DNA of 14,605 nucleotides from Alphaproteobacteria bacterium (GCA_028289725.1 JANQOH010000446.1:1-14605), one strand, 5' to 3'; numbered from the stretch's first letter, positions 6,057 to 12,863 are shown. Notes: generated by a model not told the origin, from the letters alone. A program made the numbers and translations.

Positions 6057-7406
6057 ATGTCGGGTGGGCGCATTGGGCTACGATTGTTGGTTGCCCAGCG
6101 CTTGTTCGAAGGCGGTCGTTTGGATGCAGCCGAAGCCGCGCTCACCGAGGCCGACTTGCCGCTGGATCACCCGGGATGTATGCGGCTGCAGGCGGAGATT
6201 ACCCTACAGAAGCGTGACTATCATGAGGCGCGCAACCAATTTTCCGGTCTTGTAAACCGGCCACCATCCGACGCCGACATGGCGGGCGCTTATTCGGGGC
6301 TCGCGTCGAGCGAAATGGGCTTGGGCGACCTCGATGCCGCCGCAACATCGTTTCTGGAAGCCATCAAATGCGGCGCGAATGATATGCGCGCGTGGCTCGG
6401 CGCGTCCGAGGCCTTATTCGCGTTGGGCGCATGGGATGCCTTAAGCGAACTCGCCGAGCGTGGCCGGGCGTCGCAAAACATCGAACCCGCGACCGCGGTG
6501 GCGGTAGGCATCATGTCGGCGGTCGCGTCATTCGCGCGTGGCGATATGCCGCGCTGCGGCCACGAGATTGCGCAACTGTTCTCGGCAACAGGTGCCGATC
6601 GTGAGAGCGTTCGAAAACTGGTCGTTGCCCATCGGCAGGCAACGGCGGAATTTGGCGTGCGGGCGCGGCGCGAGCAGTCGGCCCTCACGGCCATGCTCAG
6701 TTACCATGACTATCTGGTCAAATTGCTAGCGCACTATCATGCACATCCGGATTTATACGCGACCACCGAAGTAGCGGCGCTGCATATTATCGGCGACAGC
6801 CACTGCCTCGCGGCCGCGCACACGATGGTTTCCTTGGACGGCGTCCCGTATCGGGTGGACCCGCACCCGGTGATCGGCGCGAAGGCCTGGCACCTGGCGC
6901 CGGCGCTAAATCCGGACGGCGGTCCCCAACGCGCGGCCTTCGAACGCGTGGCGCAAACGCTGCCCGACCAAACCCCCGTGATCGCCATGTTCGGCGAGAT
7001 CGACTGCCGCATTAACGAAGGGCTTTATCCGTTCCTCACGGCGCGTCCGGACATTTCGATCGAGACGCATTGCGCCGATGTCGCGCGGGCCTACATCGCC
7101 TATGTCCGGCAGGTCCTGTCCGGGCGCAGGCGGGTCATCATCTACGGCGTGCCGGCGCCGGACCCGACCATGGTGCGCAAGGCGGGTGATGATCGGCGCC
7201 GCTATGTGCGTCTGGTGGCGACCTTCAATTACGCGCTCGGCGCCGCGACGCGCGCCGCCGGGCTTGAATTTCTCGATCCGTACAGCGTCACCGCAGGCGC
7301 GGATGGCGCGGCGCTCGACCATTGGCATTTTGACGGCATTCATGTCGCGCCGACGCTGCTCGGCACCCTGCTCGAAATGTTCGCGGAGCCGGTCCCCCTG
7401 TCGTAA
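6057..7406 (+). CDS. TPR protein with C-terminal SGNH-hydrolase-like domain
   Basis: The 449-aa protein has two parts. Residues 10-180 are TPR-like helical hairpins with small-residue patterns such as LFEGGRLDAAEAAL, YSGLASSEMGLGDLDAAATSF and LGASEALFALGAW. Residues 240-445 carry the blocks of an SGNH/GDSL-like fold in order: GDSH (246-249), GEID (313-316, the GxND-like block) and DGIH (426-429, the catalytic Asp-x-x-His). Ser248, Asp426 and His429 are therefore in place, so it may be an esterase or acyl/glycan-modifying enzyme; the substrate is unknown. There is no signal peptide, suggesting a cytosolic place. GAGGA lies 7 nt before ATG 6057. The ParA-PilZ gene follows after 108 bp but has its own copy of the promoter element. 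Confidence 0.85.
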   Translation: MSGGRIGLRLLVAQRLFEGGRLDAAEAALTEADLPLDHPGCMRLQAEITLQKRDYHEARNQFSGLVNRPPSDADMAGAYSGLASSEMGLGDLDAAATSFLEAIKCGANDMRAWLGASEALFALGAWDALSELAERGRASQNIEPATAVAVGIMSAVASFARGDMPRCGHEIAQLFSATGADRESVRKLVVAHRQATAEFGVRARREQSALTAMLSYHDYLVKLLAHYHAHPDLYATTEVAALHIIGDSHCLAAAHTMVSLDGVPYRVDPHPVIGAKAWHLAPALNPDGGPQRAAFERVAQTLPDQTPVIAMFGEIDCRINEGLYPFLTARPDISIETHCADVARAYIAYVRQVLSGRRRVIIYGVPAPDPTMVRKAGDDRRRYVRLVATFNYALGAATRAAGLEFLDPYSVTAGADGAALDHWHFDGIHVAPTLLGTLLEMFAEPVPLS

Positions 7407-7445
7407 CCGTAAACGCGATCGCGGCGACGCCGCGGCCGGTCGCCG

Positions 7446-7475
7446 TTAAGGCATGTTTTACGCTTGCCAGCTATC
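7446..7475 (+). promoter_or_regulatory. CtrA-like box and -10 element, promoter of the ParA-PilZ gene
   Basis: TTAA-N7-TTTA at 7446-7460 and CTATC at 7471-7475 repeat the element at 5973-6002 with one base change in the 22-bp core (TTAAGGCATGTTTTACG here, A for the T there) and identical internal spacing. A start near 7482 would give a leader of about 33 nt. Two such copies 1.47 kb apart, each in front of a gene, point to a common activator; CtrA is the candidate by consensus. Confidence 0.55.
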
Positions 7476-7514
7476 AATCGAACTTGGTGGAAGGCCCAAT
7501 GTGCGAGGCGCGCT

Positions 7515-8474
7515 ATGCACACAGTCGCGGTGGTCGCGGCAAATCAATCGGTTGGCGGCAGCACGTTGGTTGCCTGGCTTGCGGCTTGCGCCCATACCAA
7601 CGGCGACGCGCCCGTGGTGGCGCTTGATGCCAGCGAAGATCAGGCGTTGGCTGGATGGGCGCGCGACGCACGGCCCGACGGGTTGATCGCCGCCGCGTGG
7701 GATGCGTCCTGCAACGCCGCCAGCGTGCGCGGCTTGGGCCGCGAGGGCGTTTCAACCGTCTTGATCGACGCCAAACTGCGGCCGGACGACGCGCGTAACA
7801 GCGAGATACTGGACGCCAGTGATCTTGTGGTCATCGTCGTGCAGCCGAGCGGCGGCGGCCTCGACCGGGTCGGTGAAGCCTTGGATTTCGTGGAAGAAGC
7901 CGCGGCGCCGTTTCTTTTCGTGGTCAATCAGGCAACCGATGACGAAGACATGACCGCCGCCACCGTCGTGTCATTGGCGCAGCACGGCACGGTGTCGCCG
8001 ATCATCTTGCCGCGCTACGCAACCTGCCCGCTACCCAATGAAATCGGCGCGGACGACACGGACACCGCAATCGCCGAAGACATGGCCCGGCTTTGGGATT
8101 ATTTGTGCGGCCGTCTCGCGCCGGCGCACGGGGCCGCCGAATTGACCCATCCCGACTCGGACGACATTGCCGCGGCGGCGCACTACGACCGGCCGGCCAC
8201 GTTCGTGGTGCCCGAGATGGTGTACCCATGCCACGTCATCGACATTACCGAAGACGGCTTGGTGTTCACATCCGAACAGGAAGTTCCGCCCGGCGCGCGA
8301 CTGCGTATGAATCTTCCCTACGTCGGCCAAATCGATTGCGAGATCGCCAAAGCATCGAGCGGCCGAATGAACGCACACTTTGTGATTGATGATGCACGCC
8401 GCGCCGAACTGATGGGGCAAGTGGCAATGCTCGTCGACTATGGACGTGATCAACAGCGTGTTCAACACGCATAA
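7515..8474 (+). CDS. ParA/MinD-like pseudo-ATPase fused to a PilZ-like domain
   Basis: The 319-aa protein begins with a ParA/MinD-type fold: beta strand MHTVAVVAA, then NQSVGGSTL (10-18) where ParA proteins have KGGVGKTTL, VVALDASEDQALAGW (34-48, the Walker A' region), VLIDA (82-86, Walker B region) and DLVVIVVQPS followed by FLFVVNQA. Both the signature lysine and the P-loop lysine are replaced (by Asn and Gly), so ATP hydrolysis is unlikely. Residues 222-310 resemble PilZ: RPATFVV, CHVIDITEDGLVF (the D/NxSxxG motif with Thr for Ser), PPGARLRMNLP and a last strand MNAHFVI. The RxxxR motif for c-di-GMP is incomplete. ATG 7515 follows GAGG by 6 nt. A cytosolic, regulatory or positioning role linked to motility or c-di-GMP is inference. 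Confidence 0.82.
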   Translation: MHTVAVVAANQSVGGSTLVAWLAACAHTNGDAPVVALDASEDQALAGWARDARPDGLIAAAWDASCNAASVRGLGREGVSTVLIDAKLRPDDARNSEILDASDLVVIVVQPSGGGLDRVGEALDFVEEAAAPFLFVVNQATDDEDMTAATVVSLAQHGTVSPIILPRYATCPLPNEIGADDTDTAIAEDMARLWDYLCGRLAPAHGAAELTHPDSDDIAAAAHYDRPATFVVPEMVYPCHVIDITEDGLVFTSEQEVPPGARLRMNLPYVGQIDCEIAKASSGRMNAHFVIDDARRAELMGQVAMLVDYGRDQQRVQHA

Positions 8475-8507
8475 CCGCAGGCATCCGCTGCAGGTAACAT
8501 CCTTCGA

Positions 8508-9317
8508 TCAATAGCGTGGCAAGTATTTCGCGAGCTTCAAAATTCCGGTCACCGGGTTCTCCGAAATTCTCGGCTTTTTTTGCTCCGTCTCTGCATCGAC
8601 TGGCGCTTGAACCGTTTTTTGAACGCTCGGCTCCACGGTGATCCGAAGCTCGCCTATCTCGGCGCCAACAAATGCGATCAACGCTGAGAAAAAGACGGAC
8701 GCGCCGAGGATCTGAAGCGATCCCTGCGCGAGATTCAGCAAGCCAAACACCAGATTGCTGCCGCCATGGCTGGTGTACCAAAGATTGAGCGCGAGTTCGG
8801 TTACCAGGCCGCCGCCAACATACGAACCGCCGGCGATCGCAAACCAAAACCGGAAAGATTGTGCGAGATGAGCGTAGAAGCCGCGATAGGCGAAGACGAA
8901 AAGAGCGGCCAAGAGGCTGAGGGGAATAACCCACGAAAGCACGAAGAGCCCGCCCAGAATATGCGGGTCCGCCAACGCCGGATTAACGACCTCGTGCGCG
9001 CGCACAAGTTCATTGACCGAAAGGCAGGCGAACGCCACCGCCAGCACGGCCCAATGCCGCGCATATAGCGCTTGCTGAGAGAAGCGGGCCCACGTAACGC
9101 CGCCCAAGGCGACGGCGCATCCGAGCAGCAACACGGACGTGTACCACGTTGCAATATTGGTCTCGTAGCTCAGGTTGAGCAGCGGCACGAGGCCAAATGC
9201 CCAGTCAACCTGATAGACGCTCAAAAGAAGTTCCGAAATCAGACCCAATACGGCTATCGCCACGACGGCAATGCCGAGTGCCCAATTCAGGCGTCTCAAA
9301 GATACTGTGACCGGCAT
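8508..9317 (-). CDS. Polytopic inner-membrane protein of unknown function
   Basis: The 269-aa protein has about seven hydrophobic segments, starting with LGIAVVAIAVLGLISELLL and ending near residue 220, followed by a 50-residue charged cytoplasmic-type tail with QKTVQAPVDAETEQKKPR. Distinct features are YETNIATWYTS before the second helix and LSVNELVRAHEVV, resembling a conserved acidic/His stretch in families of unknown membrane proteins. I do not recognise a named family. ATG at 9317 is preceded by AGAGG at short spacing; GTG at 9320 is directly adjacent and cannot be excluded. The gene converges with the ParA-PilZ gene with only 33 bp between stops. Confidence 0.82.
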   Translation of the reverse strand: MPVTVSLRRLNWALGIAVVAIAVLGLISELLLSVYQVDWAFGLVPLLNLSYETNIATWYTSVLLLGCAVALGGVTWARFSQQALYARHWAVLAVAFACLSVNELVRAHEVVNPALADPHILGGLFVLSWVIPLSLLAALFVFAYRGFYAHLAQSFRFWFAIAGGSYVGGGLVTELALNLWYTSHGGSNLVFGLLNLAQGSLQILGASVFFSALIAFVGAEIGELRITVEPSVQKTVQAPVDAETEQKKPRISENPVTGILKLAKYLPRY

Positions 9318-9324
9318 CACCCTC

Positions 9325-9442
9325 TGCCCCGGACCAACACCACGCGTTCCGCAAGGTGAAAGTAGCGCGCGGCCTAGCCGCCGCCTATGAGTCGCCGGTC
9401 ACACACCCGCCAATTGGTGATTTGCCGGCGCCGTCCGGGGCA
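9325..9442. repeat. Nested inverted repeats filling the gap between GFA and membrane-protein genes
   Basis: TGCCCCGGAC (9325-9334) is a perfect inverted copy of GTCCGGGGCA (9433-9442), and inside it CGCCGG (9393-9398) pairs with CCGGCG (9425-9430). The outer arms bracket almost the whole 132-bp intergenic region between two minus-strand genes. The left arm lies at the ribosome site of the membrane-protein gene, so folding could limit its translation. GC richness makes chance pairing possible. Confidence 0.4.
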
Positions 9443-9449
9443 AAGTGCT

Positions 9450-9833
9450 CTAGCTATGCGGCCTGCGGGCCGCAAAGGCGGCCTCCCAATTGCGGCCATC
9501 GAACAGGTCAATCTCCGGGGTCTCCGCGTCCACGTCATAATCGTCGAGACATCGGACGTTGATCAAGTTGCGTTCGGGCGCGGACCGCGGGCGTCCGAAC
9601 GGATGGATGCCGCAATGTTTGCAGAAATAATGCTTCGAGACCTTGGTATTGAATTGATAGAGCGTCAGCGCGTCCTTGCCTTCGAGCAGGCGAAGCCGTT
9701 CGTCCGGCACGACCGTAAAAAGGGCGCCCTTCTTTGTGCAGATGGAACAGTTGCAACGCACCAGTTTGGAGAGGTCGGCGTCGATTTCGAATTTCACCGC
9801 GCCGCAATGGCAACTGCCGTGATAGGTGGGCAT
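9450..9833 (-). CDS. GFA/CENP-V family zinc-binding protein
   Basis: The 127-aa protein MPTYHGSCHCGAVKFEI has the full set of zinc ligands of the GFA (glutathione-dependent formaldehyde-activating enzyme-like) fold: CHC at residues 8-10, CNCSIC at about 29-34 and FCKHCG at about 70-75, followed by the usual LINVRCLDD strand. Family members bind two zinc ions; the Gfa enzyme adds glutathione to formaldehyde, but most homologues have unknown substrates. ATG 9833 was preferred to the ATG at 9854, since MPTYHGSCHCG is the normal family start and seven extra residues have no counterpart. The ribosome site is weak (GAGAG 9-10 nt before). Cytosolic. Confidence 0.93.
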   Translation of the reverse strand: MPTYHGSCHCGAVKFEIDADLSKLVRCNCSICTKKGALFTVVPDERLRLLEGKDALTLYQFNTKVSKHYFCKHCGIHPFGRPRSAPERNLINVRCLDDYDVDAETPEIDLFDGRNWEAAFAARRPHS

Positions 9834-9961
9834 TTCGCATACTCTCGTTTGCACTCGGCCGGTCGCGCCGAGGCCCGACTTTAGCGACGCACTACGGTCG
9901 TGTCACATTGATCGAGGCGAAAGCGGAAATCTATACCTCGGGTTAGCCCCCCAGTACGGCG

Positions 9962-10001
9962 CGACACCCGGTTTGCGTCGGCGCACGATGCCGGCGTGTC
10001 G
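9962..10001. repeat. GC-rich hairpin between MarR-GNAT and GFA genes
   Basis: CGACACCCGG at 9962-9971 pairs with CCGGCGTGTCG at 9991-10001, with one bulged base and a 19-nt loop. It lies 81 bp beyond the stop of the minus-strand MarR-GNAT gene. No T run follows, so it is at most a transcript-end stabiliser. The rest of the 249-bp gap 9834-10082 shows no gene. Confidence 0.35.
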
Positions 10002-10082
10002 AAGCCAGCGCAGGGACAGGATCAACTATGGGGCTCTACGCGAGATATGTTCTGCCGCGACTTTTTTCCGTCAGACCGAACC

Positions 10083-11018
10083 TTAAAGCGCGAGGCTCCA
10101 AGTCTGGCTGACGACATCTTTGCCGAACGCGTGCTGGGGGTCCTCGGCCACGAGTTGAAAACCCGCGGCTTCATAAATGCGTCGCGCTGACACGAGCACA
10201 TCATTGGTCCAAAGCGTCAGCGTGCGGTAGCCCTTTGCGCGGGCGAACCGGATCGCTTCGTCGACCAGGCGCCGTCCGATGCCGAGACCGCGCGCCGCGC
10301 GCTCGACATAAAGAAGGCGCAGCTTGGCCGTTTCGTCGTCCTCGCGGACGATGAAGACGCTGCCGACAATCTCGCCGTCGCGTTCGGCGATCCAGCAGCG
10401 TTCCCGCTTCGGGTCGAAGGATTTCACGAACGCGGCGGCGATCTCGGCCGCCAACGCCTCCAAATTCTCATCCCAACCATATTCCTCGGCGTAAAGCACG
10501 CCATGGCGGTGAATGATCCAGCCGATATCGCCAGGCGCGTGCGGCCGCAATATGAAGGGAACGGCGCGGTCGGGTCCGTCATCGAGCAGGCTTTGGACGC
10601 GGCGCATGGCCTTGACCAGCCTGTCGCGCTCATCGGCCGTCATAGACGCAAGCAGCGCCGCGATTTCGTCATGGGCGTCGGCATCCAAAGGTGCGAATGC
10701 ATCGCGGCCGGCCGCTGTCAGCGAGAGCATGGTTTGCCGCGCGTCATGTTCCGATGGTGCGCGCGCGATCAAGCCGCGGGTCTCGAACTTCTTGAGCAGG
10801 CGACTCAGATAGCCGGCATCGAGGCCGAGATCACGGCAGAGGGTGCTGGCCGTCAGACGATCCCGCCTGGCGAGTTCGAACAGCACTCGGCCCTCGGTGA
10901 GCGAGAAGGGGCTTTTCAGCAGGCTCTCATCGAGCAAACCGATCTGCCGGGTGTAGAACCGGTTGAAGCCACGGATCGCCGCGATCTGTTCGTCCAGCAC
11001 AGCCTGACTCTCGCCCAT
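10083..11018 (-). CDS. MarR-family regulator fused to a GNAT N-acetyltransferase
   Basis: The 311-aa protein joins two domains. Residues 10-145 are a MarR winged helix: FSLTEGRVLFELARRDRLTA, recognition helix LDAGYLSRLLKKFETRGLI and the wing RAPSEHDARQTMLSLTAAG. Residues 152-311 are a GNAT acetyltransferase with the acetyl-CoA loop ARGLGIGRR (242-250), strand KLRLLYVE before it and IYEAAGFQLV near the end. Such fusions are a known bacterial family; the acetyl acceptor is not predictable. ATG 11018 has GGAGG 5 nt upstream, which beats the upstream ATG codons at 11042 and 11069. A palindrome in the promoter region (11057-11069) suggests self-control. Confidence 0.94.
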   Translation of the reverse strand: MGESQAVLDEQIAAIRGFNRFYTRQIGLLDESLLKSPFSLTEGRVLFELARRDRLTASTLCRDLGLDAGYLSRLLKKFETRGLIARAPSEHDARQTMLSLTAAGRDAFAPLDADAHDEIAALLASMTADERDRLVKAMRRVQSLLDDGPDRAVPFILRPHAPGDIGWIIHRHGVLYAEEYGWDENLEALAAEIAAAFVKSFDPKRERCWIAERDGEIVGSVFIVREDDETAKLRLLYVERAARGLGIGRRLVDEAIRFARAKGYRTLTLWTNDVLVSARRIYEAAGFQLVAEDPQHAFGKDVVSQTWSLAL

Positions 11019-11056
11019 CTCCGCCTCCCCGAGCGGAAACATCGTCAAGCATAAAC

Positions 11057-11069
11057 TTGACTGAGTCAA
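11057..11069. promoter_or_regulatory. Likely MarR-type operator upstream of the MarR-GNAT gene
   Basis: TTGACTGAGTCAA is a perfect 13-bp palindrome (6-bp arms, 1-bp centre) located 39 bp upstream of the MarR-GNAT start. Read on the minus strand its arm is also a TTGACT -35-like hexamer, so binding would block the promoter. MarR proteins bind palindromes of this length, usually their own promoter. A further TTGAC half-site occurs in the minus strand at 11043-11047. Confidence 0.6.
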
Positions 11070-11180
11070 CTATATGCGGGTGACGAAACAGTGTGCGCGC
11101 CGAAGCGCACGCGCGCGACCGCGCGTGTCAAAGTCTCTGAATCTGAAGGGAAGAGACGGCGCGACGACGGCCGCCGCGTC

Positions 11181-11297
11181 TTACATGAAGACGGCGATGC
11201 GTTCCGCCGCGCAGGCGTAGGAGAGCCCGAGCAGAAACCCAATCAACCCCATGTCAAAGACGTTTATGACGTTTGCTTTGACCGCTTGTGCCTGCAT
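11181..11297 (-). CDS. Possible 38-aa single-pass membrane peptide
   Basis: ATG at 11297 opens a 38-codon frame ending in TAA. The peptide has a short polar start (MQAQAVKANVINVFD), one hydrophobic helix (MGLIGFLLGLSYACA) and a short charged end (AERIAVFM). This hydrophobic pattern is unlike the arginine-rich shadow frames nearby. The ribosome site is poor: AAGGA lies 11 nt before the ATG, and CGGAAC is adjacent. It is upstream of and co-oriented with the MarR-GNAT gene, separated by its operator. The function is unknown, and a chance frame cannot be excluded at this length. Confidence 0.4.
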   Translation of the reverse strand: MQAQAVKANVINVFDMGLIGFLLGLSYACAAERIAVFM

Positions 11298-11696
11298 GTT
11301 CCGACGTGTCCTTGCTGCAATGATTGAGGCGCGCGACAGCCCGTCCTCGGTATCCTCCCGGTAAAAAGGGACGAGCGCGCGCGCCCTAGGCGGACAAGGT
11401 AATGCGTGTGCGCTTTTGGCGTGTGACGCCGGTCACAGCGGCGGCCAAATTCGTGATGCCGGTCGCACACCGTTTCGGCGAATAGATCTGTTTCTTTTTC
11501 GCGCGAAACGATCCGGCTTGTTTTCCCTCCGCCGTCTGTCGCGGCCTTTTCGACACCGGTCTGGATTCCCGAGATTTCTGCTCGGCCAAGCGTTTTCCAC
11601 CCGCCATCTATTGGTATCGACAGCGCGCATTGCGCAATCCGCGCATTTGACGGTGCGTTTCAAGGAAACCGACGTGTCGAGAGGTCGGCTCGCGGG
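11298..11696. other. 399-bp stretch without a convincing gene
   Basis: No frame here has both a ribosome site and protein-like composition. A 73-codon minus-strand frame (11386-11607) is extremely Lys/Arg-rich, starts without a Shine-Dalgarno sequence and is not called. The region holds a pair of 15-bp direct repeats (11423-11437 and 11453-11467) and a pyrimidine-rich part around 11485-11530. It is probably upstream control sequence for the gene starting near 11700 and for the small minus-strand frame. Confidence 0.5.
11423..11467. repeat. 15-bp direct repeat, 30-bp period
   Basis: GTGACGCCGGTCACA at 11423 and GTGATGCCGGTCGCA at 11453 agree at 13 of 15 bases and are spaced by 30 bp, close to three helical turns, so both would face the same side of the helix. 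The first is itself a near palindrome (GTGAC-N4-GTCAC). Possible tandem binding sites. Confidence 0.35.
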
Positions 11697-12863
11697 ATGA
11701 TTAAGGAGGCGGCCCACGATCAATTACAAAGCGGTAGATCTCGCGGGCTACAACTCAGGATGGATCGCAATATATGGATAAAACGACAGGCGATAGGGAG
11801 GTTGGGGGTCATCACCGAGGGGCACCAGTCGCACGTCAGTCGGTTCGACCGATCCGATAATGACGCGATCCACATATTCCCGCTGGCTTCGGTTCCTTTG
11901 GAATCGAAAGGGCTTTCGCGCGCGCGGCTTGTGAAGGATGCGCAACTTAACGGTCGCGTTGAACTGTTCTCCGATTCCCGGTCGGGAAGTGGTCAGATCG
12001 CGCCCGCGGACCTTTACGAGGTCTTCAACTTCGAGCAGAAGCCGAACCCGGACGTCGAACTGGTACAGTCATTGAGCGAATTGCCGAGTTATGACGTGTA
12101 CAGCATGCGGATCCACTTGCGGCGTCTCGGCGTTTCGTTGGACGGCGCCGACGAGTTGGACCTGTCCGAACCCGAGAAGGCCCGACTCTGTTCCTATATG
12201 CGAGAATTCCTGCGCCCCCTCGTCGTCGCGGTCTATGGCGATACCAACTGCGACGATATGGGACTCGCGGAACTGATCGGCCTGTTCAATTCGCCGGACG
12301 CGGCGCGCACTCGAAAAAATCTGGATCAACTGGCGGACGATCTGGAAGTCGACCTACTCGAAATTCCGCAGTTTATTCAAGATTATGGCGATGCTTACTT
12401 GTCCTTGTCATACTACCAAAGGTACTTGGACACGGTACGACCGGCATTGGCCGAATTTTATCAGTCGATCAAAAAAATCAGAGAAGCGCCAGACACGGGC
12501 GCGCTGCAAAACCAAGCAAGTACGCAAAAGCGAATATCCACCATCGGTCGTCAGATGCGAACGACGGAATGCGAGATCGACGGCGTCTTGGATATGTTTA
12601 GCGCCGAAACCAACGACATGTGGCAAGCCATCACGGCCGAAAAGTTCGGTCGGATGCAAGAGCTCATCCGAACCTATCAAACGCGCATAGGCGCGATCCT
12701 GTGCGCGATTTGCGTCAAGATGGAGGCGTGGGTCCGAACCTTTCCTCACGAAGACGCCGGTGGCGTCGCAAAGCGCTCGGAATTCATTTTGTCAAGAGTT
12801 GGCCCCGGATTGGACGACCTTCCGCGTATCACCCGCACGAGCCTGTCGGCCGTCTCCCGCTAG
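11697..12863 (+). CDS. Uncharacterised 388-aa protein with an apparently frameshifted N-terminus
   Basis: Not recognised. From about residue 53 (SDNDAIHIFPLASVPLE) onward the reading is protein-like: LYEVFNFEQKPNPDVELV, then LPSYDVYSMRIHLRRLG, a helical part LARKNL-like (TRKNLDQLADDLEVDLLEIP) and YGDAYLSLSYYQRYLDTVRP, with a helical C-terminal region to residue 345. It is soluble with no signal peptide. The first 50 residues do not look like the rest, and no ribosome site fits ATG 11697. A strong AAGGAGG at 11703-11709 instead points to a start at 11716 in another frame, whose reading joins this one if one G is removed from a GG and one from a GGGGG. The gene may be damaged or the sequence may hold errors. 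Its stop overlaps the amidase stop in CTAG. Confidence 0.72.
   Translation: MIKEAAHDQLQSGRSRGLQLRMDRNIWIKRQAIGRLGVITEGHQSHVSRFDRSDNDAIHIFPLASVPLESKGLSRARLVKDAQLNGRVELFSDSRSGSGQIAPADLYEVFNFEQKPNPDVELVQSLSELPSYDVYSMRIHLRRLGVSLDGADELDLSEPEKARLCSYMREFLRPLVVAVYGDTNCDDMGLAELIGLFNSPDAARTRKNLDQLADDLEVDLLEIPQFIQDYGDAYLSLSYYQRYLDTVRPALAEFYQSIKKIREAPDTGALQNQASTQKRISTIGRQMRTTECEIDGVLDMFSAETNDMWQAITAEKFGRMQELIRTYQTRIGAILCAICVKMEAWVRTFPHEDAGGVAKRSEFILSRVGPGLDDLPRITRTSLSAVSR

Noticed and set aside
7464..7514. 17-residue extension of the ParA-PilZ protein from a TTG
   Set aside because: It would begin inside the promoter element, and ATG 7515 has a good ribosome site and starts with the first ParA strand.
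11091..11327. 78-codon plus-strand frame ending in a Cys-rich tail
   Set aside because: No ribosome site, charge-rich random composition, and it is antisense to the more protein-like 38-aa frame.
11386..11607. 73-codon minus-strand frame
   Set aside because: Very Lys/Arg-rich, no ribosome site and no recognisable domain; probably a chance frame in GC-rich DNA.
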